The notes: generated from the letters alone by a model not told the origin. DNA of 64,000 bases from Dokdonia sp. 4H-3-7-5 (GCF_000212355.1 NC_015496.1:2822001-2886000), one strand, 5' to 3'; counted from the stretch's first letter, positions 51,571 through 60,663 are shown. A program made the numbers and translations.

Positions 51571-53640
51571 TTTTAAATCTATGGTTGTTTCCATATTTAT
51601 GAATCTTCCCTTTAATTTTTAGTTTTTTAAGGGTGCCAATCATAAAATTGAGGAATTTAGTAGTTATGAGATTTAATTATAGGGATACAACTATTAACTT
51701 GCAGCCCTCTTAATTATGCCTGAAACCATTATTAATATATATAGGAGTAAGATTTTTCTTAAAAAATAGTGCTCTCAATCGTTTAGTTAATGACTATAAG
51801 AACCCCTTTATTTATAATATTTTTTCTGTGCTCTTTGCTCTCCATAAGTGCACAAGAACTTCCGTATCTCTCTGAAATTGCTGTACCAGATTCTATAGCT
51901 GTAAAAAGTTACCCCGTATTAAGAACTGAATTTTTTGCTCTTTTTGAAGAAGATATGACATCAGTTGATTCATTGGTGCTAGAATTAAAAGGGAAAGAGC
52001 TTATAAAACGAGCAGCACGAAGTGAGAATAAATCTGATGTTGTTAAATTTTATCTTGTTTTAGCTGAATTAAGAAATAATGATTTTGATTTATTTGATTA
52101 CATATTAAATTTTACTGAAGAAAATAATTTGCTCGTTTTGTATGAAACAGCTCTGTTGAGTAAGGCAATATCATATTATTATAATGATCAAATCGATATG
52201 TCTTTACAGTTAGCAGAAGAGGCGTATAAATATTCTGAAGAATCCGGAAATTTATCTAACAAATGGACTCTAAAGAATTTTATTGGGGTATTACAGATAA
52301 ATTATGGAAATGTAAGTCGCGGTATTTCAAATTTAAAGGAAGTAGAGTCTATTTACACAACTGGAAAAGTTAAGAATATTCACATCTACAATAGTGATTC
52401 TCAGAACAAGAATATTCTTGCTTCCGTTAGATATTCTATTGCATCTTCTTACTTTGATATAGATAGTCTAGATGCTGCAAGCGATTACATAGAAAAAGTG
52501 AAGATTTATGCTGATATTGATAATGATAAAGAGTATCAGAACACTTACTTAGGGCTTAAAGGGGCTATTTTAATTAAACAAAAAAAATACCTAGAAGGGT
52601 TAGATGTAGCCAATCAATATATTTCTAATGACTATGAAAAAGGAGATGATGAGTTGTCTCATTCTTTTGCCATGCAAGGAATAGCCTACGAGGGATTAGA
52701 TTTAACAGAAAAGGCGACTACTTCATTTATAATTTCAGATAGTCTTTTTGTAGCAGCAGGATCTGATTATTATTTTGATGAGCTCAAGCATACATTTGAT
52801 TATTTACTTAATCATTATAAGAATGAAGGAAACACAGATAAGCAAATAGAATACCTAAATAAAATGATTGCCTATGAGGAATCATTAGGTAGTATTAAAG
52901 AGTCAGTGAGTAACGGTGTCGTGTCTATGTATACTATCCCTGAGCTTACAGCTGAGAAGGAACTTTTAATACATAAGCTAGAAAAGGAAAAGTCAACAAG
53001 TAATGCTGGTGTTATTCTATTCTTAATCTTGAGTTGTATAGGAGTCATCGTAGCGATATTTCAATATAGAAAAAGGCTTATTTATAAAAAGAGGTTTGAT
53101 AATCTCAAAGCGGCAATTGAAAAGCGCATTAAAAATGAGGTGTCATCTCCTATAAATACTACTAGCACGACTGAGACAACTATTAAAAGTTCTCCGCCAC
53201 AATTAAAGTCTACACAAACAGATAAAATTAAAGCTGGTCTCAAAACTTTTGAGGACACATTAATGTTTACAGAGGAAAATATCACGCTTAAGAGTCTAGC
53301 TCTCCAGGTAGGTACTAATTCAACATATCTATCTAAGTATATTAATGATGACAAATCAGAGAATTTCTCTGTTTATATTAATGACCTGCGTATTAATCAT
53401 ATACTCAAACTACTCTATAGTTCTGAGAAAATAAGAACGTACACAGTGAGTGCTCTAGCAAAAGAGGTTGGTTTTTCTAATCCAAAATCTTTTTCTAATC
53501 ACTTTAAGCGTATTACTGGGCTTTCGGTGACTTATTTCATAAAAAATCTTGAGAATATTAAAGCGGCTCCTGCGAAAGAAAAGGGTGATAATGTAATTGA
53601 TTTTTTAGAGCGAATTAATAAAACGGGTTAAGCAGCTCTT
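51571..53640 (+). repeat. Tandem duplication, copy 2
   Basis: Second copy of the unit described at 49453, including its non-coding leader (51571-51789). The similarity begins near TTTAAATCTATGG and fades shortly after the stop codon of the gene. Confidence 0.85.
51790..53631 (+). CDS. TPR-membrane-AraC regulator, copy 2
   Basis: A 613-residue paralogue of the preceding gene with the same layout: signal peptide (to about 22), TPR-like sensor (about 60-390), membrane span (about 406-425) and AraC DNA-binding domain (about 500-600). The first 60 residues and those after about 235 are nearly the same as in copy 1, whereas about 60-230 differ strongly (for instance LAELRNNDFDLFDYILNFTE against LENVRDGDYDILEYILEYTR). 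The DNA-binding helices are almost identical, so both probably bind the same sites while the sensor parts have drifted apart. Confidence 0.82.
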   Translation: MTIRTPLFIIFFLCSLLSISAQELPYLSEIAVPDSIAVKSYPVLRTEFFALFEEDMTSVDSLVLELKGKELIKRAARSENKSDVVKFYLVLAELRNNDFDLFDYILNFTEENNLLVLYETALLSKAISYYYNDQIDMSLQLAEEAYKYSEESGNLSNKWTLKNFIGVLQINYGNVSRGISNLKEVESIYTTGKVKNIHIYNSDSQNKNILASVRYSIASSYFDIDSLDAASDYIEKVKIYADIDNDKEYQNTYLGLKGAILIKQKKYLEGLDVANQYISNDYEKGDDELSHSFAMQGIAYEGLDLTEKATTSFIISDSLFVAAGSDYYFDELKHTFDYLLNHYKNEGNTDKQIEYLNKMIAYEESLGSIKESVSNGVVSMYTIPELTAEKELLIHKLEKEKSTSNAGVILFLILSCIGVIVAIFQYRKRLIYKKRFDNLKAAIEKRIKNEVSSPINTTSTTETTIKSSPPQLKSTQTDKIKAGLKTFEDTLMFTEENITLKSLALQVGTNSTYLSKYINDDKSENFSVYINDLRINHILKLLYSSEKIRTYTVSALAKEVGFSNPKSFSNHFKRITGLSVTYFIKNLENIKAAPAKEKGDNVIDFLERINKTG

Positions 53641-53661
53641 TTAGTTTATATACAAACATAA

Positions 53662-53695
53662 AAAAACCACAGCTTGTATTGCTGTGGTTTTTTTG
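53662..53695. terminator. Bidirectional terminator between the regulator and porX
   Basis: A 12-bp stem AAAAACCACAGC / GCTGTGGTTTTT with a seven-base loop, A-rich on the left and T-rich on the right. It serves both convergent transcripts. Confidence 0.88.
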
Positions 53696-53707
53696 TTTGT
53701 GGTCACG

Positions 53708-53721
53708 CTTTCGCGAAAGCG
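53708..53721. repeat. Iterated palindrome GCTTTCGCGAAAGC (positions of all copies)
   Basis: Twelve perfect 14-base copies begin at 2907, 8430, 11175, 11738, 13132, 15431, 18483, 22978, 29028, 53708, 55353 and 63053. Twelve more keep the TTCGCGAA core with an asymmetric arm: 1168, 4584, 20502, 26215, 31500, 32252, 33187, 34245, 37191, 38894, 59864 and 59961 (starts within two bases). Thirteen lie in genes and eleven between genes. In genes the element is read as AFAK, SRK or FRES. Near copies are at 6218 and 26460, and three symmetric variants lie in the giant gene. Confidence 0.9.
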
Positions 53722-53729
53722 TAACATTT

Positions 53730-55277
53730 CTATTTAGGTTCAAGCACGACAAAAGGAATCACCATTTCTTCAAGGCTTACGCCACCATGCTGGTATGTAT
53801 TTCTATAATAACTTACGTAGTGATTAAAATTATTAGGATACGCAAAGAATAGATCTCCCTTTGCAAATATGAATGAGCTACTCATATTAATAGTAGGTAG
53901 GTGTATCGTGCGAGGATCTTCGGCAGCGAGTACGTCTTTATTTTCATACGTCAGACTTCTTCCTGTTTTATAACGCAGGTTGAGACTTGTATTCTTATCA
54001 CCAATAACTTTAGATGGATTTTTGACATTAATAGTGCCATGATCTGTAGTAAGTATAAGCTTCATGCCTAGCTCTTGCGCTTGCTGTATCATCGTGAGTA
54101 ACGGTGAATTTTTAAACCAACTCTCTGTAAGTGATCTGTAAGCCTTGTCATTACTAGCGAGTTCTTTAATTACTTCCATTTCTGTCTTAGAGTGAGAAAG
54201 CATATCTACAAAATTGTAAACGACTACCGTAAGGTCATTATTTTTCTGAGATTTAAAATTATCGGCAAGTTTTTTACCGTTTTTTAAGTTGGTGATTTTG
54301 TGATATTCCCAGCTTAGGTCAAGACGTAGTCTTTTAAGTTGTGCCTCAAGAAAATCTGCTTCGTGCATATTTTTTCCTCCCTCATCTGTATCATCAAGCC
54401 ATAAGTCTGGATGCTTCTTTTTCATCTCTTCTGGCATGAGTCCAGAAAATATAGCATTACGAGCATACTGAGTTGCAGTAGGCAAGATGCTGTAATAAGG
54501 TTCTTCTTGTACTTTTTTATAATGCGCATTAAGGTGAGGCTCAAAAGCCTTCCATTGATCATAGCGCATGTTATCTATGACAATGAATAGGGTAGGACTA
54601 CCTTTTTTAAGGTGTGGTTGTACCTTGTCTTTAAATAATGTGTGAGACATCGTAGGTCCCTCATAGCCGTTAAACCAGTCTGGGTAATTTTTATCAATAA
54701 ATTTACAAAACTGATTATTTGCTTCAGATTTTTGAGATTCTAATATTTCAAACATTCCAGTATCTTCTATCCCCTCAAGCTCCATCTCCCAGTAAATAAG
54801 CTTTTGGTACAGCTCAGACCATTCTTCAAAACTATTTACCATAGATAAATCCATAGCAATCTTGCGGAATTCTTGCTGATATGAAGAAGTAGTTTTCTGA
54901 CTTATTAATCTACTATGATCAAGATTTTTCTTTAAACTCAGTAATATCTGGTTAGGATTTACTGGTTTAATGAGATAGTCTACTATTTTAGAGCCTATCG
55001 CTTCCTCCATAATATACTCTTCCTCACTTTTAGTGATCATGACAACAGGAACATTTTCCCGTTTATTTTTGATTTCGCTCAGAGTTTCTAGACCTGAGAG
55101 ACCTGGCATATTTTCATCAAGAAAAATGATGTCAAAGTTTTGCTCATCTATCATTTCTACAGCTTCGGCACCATTATCACAAGTAGTTACGCTGTAATTC
55201 TTCTTTTCAAGAAATAAAATATGTGGCTTAAGTAAGTCAATTTCGTCATCTACCCAAAGTATTTGTATGTTGCTCAT
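53730..55277 (-). CDS. porX: PorX, response regulator with PglZ domain (T9SS control)
   Basis: A 515-residue cytoplasmic protein. Residues 1-120 are a receiver domain with phosphoacceptor Asp54 (IIFLDENMPG), acidic pair DDE (10-12) and the switch Thr and Lys in VVMITKSEE and YLIKPVNP. A helical linker follows, then a PglZ alkaline-phosphatase-like domain (about 205-515) with VIDNMRYDQW and LILTTDHGTINV holding metal ligands. In Porphyromonas and Flavobacterium PorX works with PorY and a sigma factor to regulate T9SS genes; the PglZ part has phosphodiesterase activity on cyclic and linear oligoadenylates. The window carries two T9SS cargo genes, so the system is surely present. Confidence 0.92.
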   Translation of the reverse strand: MSNIQILWVDDEIDLLKPHILFLEKKNYSVTTCDNGAEAVEMIDEQNFDIIFLDENMPGLSGLETLSEIKNKRENVPVVMITKSEEEYIMEEAIGSKIVDYLIKPVNPNQILLSLKKNLDHSRLISQKTTSSYQQEFRKIAMDLSMVNSFEEWSELYQKLIYWEMELEGIEDTGMFEILESQKSEANNQFCKFIDKNYPDWFNGYEGPTMSHTLFKDKVQPHLKKGSPTLFIVIDNMRYDQWKAFEPHLNAHYKKVQEEPYYSILPTATQYARNAIFSGLMPEEMKKKHPDLWLDDTDEGGKNMHEADFLEAQLKRLRLDLSWEYHKITNLKNGKKLADNFKSQKNNDLTVVVYNFVDMLSHSKTEMEVIKELASNDKAYRSLTESWFKNSPLLTMIQQAQELGMKLILTTDHGTINVKNPSKVIGDKNTSLNLRYKTGRSLTYENKDVLAAEDPRTIHLPTINMSSSFIFAKGDLFFAYPNNFNHYVSYYRNTYQHGGVSLEEMVIPFVVLEPK

Positions 55278-55313
55278 ATAATTAGTTAAGTATGTTAGTT
55301 TTTAAGAGGCTCC

Positions 55314-55341
55314 TTGTTTGCAAGGCGAAACCTTATATTTG
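55314..55341 (+). promoter_or_regulatory. Promoter of the HD hydrolase gene
   Basis: TTG at 55314-55316, 17 bases, TATATTTG at 55334-55341. A full palindrome copy (55353-55366) lies in the leader, about 5 bases after the predicted start of transcription. Confidence 0.6.
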
Positions 55342-55395
55342 TAAGTAATACGCTTTCGCGAAAGCATAAAAAATAGAAATCCAAAATTTTTAATA

Positions 55396-56619
55396 TTGAG
55401 GTCTCCCAAAGTTACAATTATTAACGACCCTATTTATGGGTTTATTACTATACCTAATGGTATAGTCTTTGATTTGATACAGCACAAATACTTTCAAAGA
55501 CTACGACGTATCACGCAGATGGGATTGTCATATCTTGTATATCCTGGTGCGCATCATACTCGTTTTCAGCACGCGATAGGATGTCTGGGCGTTATGCAGA
55601 AAGCCATCAAAGTCCTTGAAGACAAAGGTGTTGAGATATCACCTGAAGAAAAAGAAGGTGTGTTTATAGCAATCTTACTTCACGATATAGGTCATGGTCC
55701 TTTCTCTCATGCTATGGAACATAGTATTGTAGAGGGTGTAAGTCATGAGCACATTTCTAGCTTATTTATGGAGGGTCTCAATACGGAGTTTAACGGAAGT
55801 TTAACGCTGGCAATAGAGATTTTCAAGGGATCATATCATCGCTCTTTTTTAAATCAGCTGGTTTCTGGTCAGCTAGATATGGATCGTACCGACTATTTAA
55901 AACGTGATAGTTTTTATACGGGAATGGCCGAGGGTAACATTAATACGGAGCGTATAGTTGCTATGCTTAACGTGATGGATGACAAGCTTGTAGTAGAAGA
56001 AAAAGGAGTCTATACTGTAGAGAAGTTTCTTGTCGCTAGAAGGCTTATGTACTGGCAGGTGTACCTACATAAAACAGGTATTGTAGCAGAGCAATTAATA
56101 ACGAGGGTACTCAAGCGTGCAAAAGAGCTCTCTCATAACGGAGTTGTGCTAACTTCGAGTAAAGCTTTACAGTATTTTTTACAACATAGAATAGATAGTG
56201 ATACCATAAAAAATAGCCTTGATACGTTTGCTCAGCTAGACGATTATGATATTATTTCTGCTATGAAAGAATGGTGTTTTCATGAGGATTTTGTGCTTTC
56301 TGAGCTGTCTAAGGCGATTATAAATAGAGATCTTTTGAATGTAAAAATTAAAAAGAAACCATTTGCACCGTCTAAGCTTGAGCAACATAAGTCCTTATTA
56401 ATGGAGAAGTTTAATATAACGGAACATGAGGCATCATACTTTGTGTTTACAGGTACTATATCAAACCAAGCATATAATTATGAGAAAGGTGGAATCAATA
56501 TTCTTCTCAATAGTGGGAAGATTGTAGATGTGGTAAAAGCAAGTGATCAATTAAGTTTAAAGTCACTTACAAAAGAAGTAGTTAAAAACTATCTCTGTTA
56601 CCCAAAACCTAAACGTTAA
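55396..56619 (+). CDS. HD-domain phosphohydrolase (dNTPase-like)
   Basis: A 407-residue protein of the HD superfamily. Metal ligands are in YPGAHHTRFQHAIG (about 49-62) and LLHDIGHGPFSHAME (His96, Asp97), with a further Asp in SGQLDMDRTDYL (about 157-168). This resembles the SAMHD1/dGTPase branch, which cuts dNTPs or other nucleotides. I accept the TTG start at 55396 because no ATG is nearby and the sequence right after it (VTIINDPIYGFI) is the conserved family start. The preceding promoter has a palindrome in its leader. lpxD follows 21 bases later, possibly as part of the same transcript. Confidence 0.85.
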   Translation: MRSPKVTIINDPIYGFITIPNGIVFDLIQHKYFQRLRRITQMGLSYLVYPGAHHTRFQHAIGCLGVMQKAIKVLEDKGVEISPEEKEGVFIAILLHDIGHGPFSHAMEHSIVEGVSHEHISSLFMEGLNTEFNGSLTLAIEIFKGSYHRSFLNQLVSGQLDMDRTDYLKRDSFYTGMAEGNINTERIVAMLNVMDDKLVVEEKGVYTVEKFLVARRLMYWQVYLHKTGIVAEQLITRVLKRAKELSHNGVVLTSSKALQYFLQHRIDSDTIKNSLDTFAQLDDYDIISAMKEWCFHEDFVLSELSKAIINRDLLNVKIKKKPFAPSKLEQHKSLLMEKFNITEHEASYFVFTGTISNQAYNYEKGGINILLNSGKIVDVVKASDQLSLKSLTKEVVKNYLCYPKPKR

Positions 56620-56626
56620 TTTTTCC

Positions 56627-56634
56627 TATTTTTG
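56627..56634 (+). promoter_or_regulatory. Candidate -7 element for lpxD
   Basis: TATTTTTG ends only seven bases before the ATG at 56641. If it works, the lpx transcript would be almost leaderless. The -33 position lacks a clear TTG. Confidence 0.4.
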
Positions 56635-56640
56635 TCATCC

Positions 56641-57666
56641 ATGAAATTTACCGCAAATCAAATCGCAGGAATACTAGAAGGAACTATAGAAGGTAACCCC
56701 GATGTAGAAGTATCAAAGCTTGCAAAAATAGAAGAAGGGATCCCAGGGTCTCTAACCTTCTTAGCAAATCCTAAGTACACATCATTTATATATACTACAG
56801 AGGCAAGTATTGCCATTGTAGGTAATGACTTTGAACCAGAGCAACCCGTTAAGCCTACGCTTATACGAGTAGAGGATGCCTATAAGTCATTTTCAAAACT
56901 TCTAGAATATTATAATCAAGTAAAACTTAATAAGTCGGGAATAGAGCAGCCTTGCTTTATTTCTGAAACAGCTACTTATGGAGACGGACTGTATCTAGGA
57001 GCTTTTTCATACCTAGGAGAGAACGTAACTATAGGGAGTAATGTAAAAATTTATCCTAATGTTTATATAGGGGATAATGTTACTATAGGAGACAATTGTG
57101 TGCTCTTTGCAGGATCTAAAGTGTATTCTGACTGTGTTATAGGTAACACGGTCTACATACACAGTGGTGCTATTGTAGGTGCAGATGGTTTTGGCTTTAC
57201 TCCAAATGAAAAAGGAGAGTATAGTAAAGTACCACAAACAGGAAATGTAATTATAGAAGATCACGTAGATATAGGAGCAGGAACTACGATAGATCGTGCA
57301 ACATTAGGATCTACTGTGATTAGAACAGGTGTTAAACTTGATAACCAGATTCAGATTGCACATAATGTAGAGATAGGTTCTCATACAGCCATTGCTGCAC
57401 AAACAGGTATTGCTGGTTCTACTAAAATAGGAAAGCACTGTCTTATAGGTGGTCAAGTGGGTATCTCTGGACACCTAACCATAGGTGATAATGTGCGTAT
57501 ACAAGCACAATCTGGAATAGGAAGAAATATAAAGGATAATGAAGTGCTGCAGGGATCTCCATCATTTAATTATGCTGATTGGAATCGTTCTTACGTACAC
57601 TTTAAAAATTTACCAAAAATTGTACAAACGGTAAACGAATTAAAAAAACAACAAAATAATGAGTAA
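56641..57666 (+). CDS. lpxD: UDP-3-O-acylglucosamine N-acyltransferase
   Basis: A 341-residue left-handed beta-helix acyltransferase that adds the N-linked hydroxyacyl chain in lipid A synthesis. The start (MKFTANQIAGILEG) is the LpxD N-terminal domain, followed from about 100 by hexapeptide repeats (for example IGDNVTIGDNCVLF). The catalytic histidine is His241 in QIAHNVEIG and the second conserved histidine is His278 in GISGHLTIG. I use ATG 56641, in line with the family; a TTG at 56632 is in frame. It overlaps lpxC-fabZ by eight bases. Confidence 0.93.
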   Translation: MKFTANQIAGILEGTIEGNPDVEVSKLAKIEEGIPGSLTFLANPKYTSFIYTTEASIAIVGNDFEPEQPVKPTLIRVEDAYKSFSKLLEYYNQVKLNKSGIEQPCFISETATYGDGLYLGAFSYLGENVTIGSNVKIYPNVYIGDNVTIGDNCVLFAGSKVYSDCVIGNTVYIHSGAIVGADGFGFTPNEKGEYSKVPQTGNVIIEDHVDIGAGTTIDRATLGSTVIRTGVKLDNQIQIAHNVEIGSHTAIAAQTGIAGSTKIGKHCLIGGQVGISGHLTIGDNVRIQAQSGIGRNIKDNEVLQGSPSFNYADWNRSYVHFKNLPKIVQTVNELKKQQNNE

Positions 57667-59065
57667 CGCTAAAGCACAACAACGTACGATAGCTAAAGAA
57701 ATAAGCTTACAAGGTGTAGGTTTGCACACAGGTGCAGATGTACTAATGACCTTTAAGCCAGCTCCAGAAAACCACGGCTATAAATTTAAACGCCTTGATC
57801 TTGAAGGAGAGCCAGTACTAAATGCAGATGCTTCTCTTGTAACCAATACACAACGAGGAACAAACCTTGAAAGAAACGGCGTTTCTATTCAAACTACAGA
57901 GCACGTACTTGCTGCTTGCGTAGGACTTGAAATAGATAACCTTCTTATTGAGCTTAATGCTTCTGAGCCTCCTATTATGGATGGCTCTTCGAAGTTTTTT
58001 GTAGAAGCACTTGAAGAAGCAGGGGTTCTAGAACAGGATGCTGTACGTGATGAATATGTGGTGAAAGAAATTATCACTTATCTAGACGAAGAGTCTGGGA
58101 GTGAGATTATTTTAATGCCGGCAGATGAGTATCAAGTTACTACTATGGTAGACTTTGGTACTAAAGTGCTAGGTACTCAGAATGCAAGCATACAACACAT
58201 ATCGCAATTTAAGGAGGAAATTTCAGATAGTAGAACATTTAGTTTTCTACATGAGATAGAGATGTTGCTTGAGCACGGTCTCATTAAAGGTGGAGATCTC
58301 AATAATGCGATTGTATATGTAGATAAAGAATTATCTGCTAGTACAATGGAAAAATTGAAGGTAGCCTTTAATAAGGATGATATCGCTGTAAAGCCTAACG
58401 GCATACTAGATAACCTTACTCTGCACCATGCTAATGAAGCAGCACGTCATAAACTACTTGACGTTATAGGAGACTTAGCACTAGTAGGTACAAGAATACG
58501 TGGTAAAATCATTGCAAATAAGCCTGGTCACTTTATAAACACACAGTTTGCAAAAAAACTTCAGAAAATTATTAAGAATGAACGCCGTAATTATGTTCCA
58601 GATGTAGATTTGCATGCGACCCCTGTAAAGGACGTAAATCAAATAATGGAGATGTTACCTCATAGACCTCCATTCTTGCTTGTAGATAAGATTTTAGAGC
58701 TCACAAAAGAGCATGTGATTGGAGTGAAAAATGTAACAATGAATGAACCATTCTTTGTGGGGCATTTTCCCGGATCTCCGGTAATGCCTGGCGTACTTCA
58801 AATAGAAGCAATGGCTCAAACGGGAGGTATTTTAGTTTTAAGTACCGTTCCAGATCCAGAAAACTATCTAACTTATTTACTTAAAATAGATAAAGTAAGA
58901 TATAAGCATCAGGTGGTACCTGGTGATACTCTTATTTTCAAATTAGACCTAATGTCACCTATACGTAGAGGAATCTGCCAGATGCAAGCTCGCGCTTATG
59001 CAAATGGTAAACTTGTCTCAGAAGCCGAAATAATGGCGCAAATAGTAAAAGTAAAAAATCTCTAG
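57659..59065 (+). CDS. lpxC: Fused LpxC deacetylase / FabZ dehydratase
   Basis: A 468-residue bifunctional protein, standard in Bacteroidota. Residues 1 to about 315 are LpxC, the zinc deacetylase of lipid A synthesis, with ligands in TTEHVLAACVG (His82) and ARHKLLDVIGDL (His264, Asp268). Residues about 320-468 are FabZ with HRPPFLLVDKI and GHFPGSPVMPGVLQIEAMAQ (His369, Glu383), which dehydrates 3-hydroxyacyl-ACP. Joining the two balances lipid A against fatty-acid synthesis, since both draw on hydroxyacyl-ACP. It lies between lpxD and lpxA, which starts one base after its stop. Confidence 0.95.
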   Translation: MSNAKAQQRTIAKEISLQGVGLHTGADVLMTFKPAPENHGYKFKRLDLEGEPVLNADASLVTNTQRGTNLERNGVSIQTTEHVLAACVGLEIDNLLIELNASEPPIMDGSSKFFVEALEEAGVLEQDAVRDEYVVKEIITYLDEESGSEIILMPADEYQVTTMVDFGTKVLGTQNASIQHISQFKEEISDSRTFSFLHEIEMLLEHGLIKGGDLNNAIVYVDKELSASTMEKLKVAFNKDDIAVKPNGILDNLTLHHANEAARHKLLDVIGDLALVGTRIRGKIIANKPGHFINTQFAKKLQKIIKNERRNYVPDVDLHATPVKDVNQIMEMLPHRPPFLLVDKILELTKEHVIGVKNVTMNEPFFVGHFPGSPVMPGVLQIEAMAQTGGILVLSTVPDPENYLTYLLKIDKVRYKHQVVPGDTLIFKLDLMSPIRRGICQMQARAYANGKLVSEAEIMAQIVKVKNL

Positions 59066-59066
59066 T

Positions 59067-59849
59067 ATGAATCAACCACTAGCATATGTACACCCAGGTG
59101 CAAAAATTGCAAAGAATGTTGTTATCGAGCCATTTACAACCATTCATAATAACGTTGTAATAGGCGAGGGTAGCTGGATAGGGTCTAATGTGACTATTAT
59201 GGAAGGTGCTCGTATAGGAAAGAACGTAAGTATCTTTCCAGGCGCAGTAATCTCTGCAGTACCACAGGATAAAAAGTTTAATGACGAGGATACCGTTACT
59301 ATTATAGGTGATAATACAACGATACGTGAGTGTGTGACCATTAACCGTGGCACCTCAGATCGTATGAAAACTCAGGTAGGAAACAATTGTTGGATTATGG
59401 CATACTGCCATATTGCTCATGATTGTATCGTAGGTGATAATTGTATTTTTTCTAATAACAGTACGCTTGCTGGGCACATTACTGTAGGTGACTACGTGGT
59501 ACTAGCTGGTATGGCTGCTATACAGCAGTTTTGTACGATAGGAAGCCATGCTTTTGTAACTGGTGGGTCACTAGTACGTAAGGATGTACCGCCTTTTGTT
59601 AAGGCCGGTCGCGAGCCGTTGAGCTACGTAGGGATTAATTCTATAGGACTACGTCGTCGCGGATTTACAACAGAAAAAATACGTGAGATCCAGGATATAT
59701 TCCGCATCTTGTATCAGAAGAATTATAACAACTCTCAAGCTGTTGCGATTATTGAAGCAGAGATGGAAGCTACTCAGGAACGTGATGAGATATTGCAATT
59801 TATACGTAATTCTCAACGCGGTATTATGAAAGGATACTTCAATTCATAA
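59067..59849 (+). CDS. lpxA: UDP-N-acetylglucosamine O-acyltransferase
   Basis: A 260-residue hexapeptide-repeat trimeric enzyme, first step of lipid A synthesis: transfer of a hydroxyacyl chain from ACP to UDP-GlcNAc. The catalytic histidine is His118 in YCHIAHDCIVG. After the beta-helix comes the helical C-terminus with YVGINSIGLRRRGFT. It is the last gene of lpxD-lpxC/fabZ-lpxA. No hairpin terminator follows; two palindrome copies lie in the 180 bases before efp. Confidence 0.95.
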   Translation: MNQPLAYVHPGAKIAKNVVIEPFTTIHNNVVIGEGSWIGSNVTIMEGARIGKNVSIFPGAVISAVPQDKKFNDEDTVTIIGDNTTIRECVTINRGTSDRMKTQVGNNCWIMAYCHIAHDCIVGDNCIFSNNSTLAGHITVGDYVVLAGMAAIQQFCTIGSHAFVTGGSLVRKDVPPFVKAGREPLSYVGINSIGLRRRGFTTEKIREIQDIFRILYQKNYNNSQAVAIIEAEMEATQERDEILQFIRNSQRGIMKGYFNS

Positions 59850-59863
59850 GTTTTCTTTTTACG

Positions 59864-59974
59864 CTTTCGCGAAAATTTGACAACATAACACTCATGCTTT
59901 TGCCTAACATAAGGTGAGCGGTGAAATTCATAAAACGGAGAGATTGATAATCTTTTCATATTTTCGCGAAAGCG
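59864..59974. repeat. Pair of oppositely oriented palindrome variants
   Basis: GCTTTCGCGAAAAT at 59864-59877 and ATTTTCGCGAAAGC at 59959-59972 face each other with 81 bases between. This is the closest pair in the window and lies between lpxA and efp. A long hairpin is not formed by the DNA between them. Confidence 0.75.
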
Positions 59975-60029
59975 AGATTAACTTTTAATTAAATAAGAAT
60001 TCTGCATTTGCAGAAACTTGATACTATAT

Positions 60030-60596
60030 ATGGCAACAACATCAGACATACGCAACGGACTTTGTATACACTACAATCACGATATTTATAAAATCATCGA
60101 GTTTTTACACGTAAAGCCGGGTAAAGGCCCAGCATTTGTAAGAACAAAAATGAAAAGTGTTACCTCTGGAAAAGTATTAGATAATACATTTTCTGCAGGA
60201 CATAAGATTGAAGAAGTACGTGTAGAAACACATAAGTTCCAGTTTTTATATAATGATGGAGAGGGGTATCACTTTATGAATACAGAAGACTACACGCAAA
60301 TCGCTTTACAAGAGACTGCGTTAGATCGTTCTGATTTATTAAAGGAAGGAGAGGTTGTTACCGTACTTATAAATACGGAAGATAACGCACCACTTTCTGT
60401 AGACATGCCTGCTTCTGTAATACTTGAAGTGAGTCACACAGAGCCAGGAGTAAAAGGTAATACAGCAACTAACGCTACAAAGCCAGCAACTGTTGAGACA
60501 GGAGCAGAGGTAAACGTTCCTTTGTTTATTAATGAAGGAGATAAGATAAAAATAGAGACCGATAAAGGGACCTATAAAGAGCGCGTTAAGGAGTAA
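60030..60596 (+). CDS. efp: Elongation factor P
   Basis: A 188-residue EF-P, which helps ribosomes that stall on proline runs. I take ATG 60030 (MATTSDIRNGLCIHYN). The tip of domain I is VKPGKGPAF with Lys32, the residue that is modified in many bacteria. Domains II and III are complete, ending IKIETDKGTYKERVKE. TGCATTTG at 60003-60010 is a near -7 box. A terminator follows at 60622. Confidence 0.95.
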   Translation: MATTSDIRNGLCIHYNHDIYKIIEFLHVKPGKGPAFVRTKMKSVTSGKVLDNTFSAGHKIEEVRVETHKFQFLYNDGEGYHFMNTEDYTQIALQETALDRSDLLKEGEVVTVLINTEDNAPLSVDMPASVILEVSHTEPGVKGNTATNATKPATVETGAEVNVPLFINEGDKIKIETDKGTYKERVKE

Positions 60597-60621
60597 ATAA
60601 TCTTCCATTAACTTATTATAT

Positions 60622-60652
60622 AAATCCCGTCAAATGACGGGATTTTCTTTTA
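60622..60652 (+). terminator. Terminator of efp
   Basis: A 10-bp perfect stem AAATCCCGTC / GACGGGATTT with loop AAAT, then T-rich. An ATG at 60634 lies in the loop and is therefore an unlikely start for the next gene. Confidence 0.88.
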
Positions 60653-60663
60653 TATTCGTAATC

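Noticed and set aside
60634-60663. ATG at 60634 as start of the LpxD-like gene
   Set aside because: It lies in the loop of the efp terminator and adds residues unlike LpxD. The GTG at 60664 begins the family-like MKFKKQHTL.
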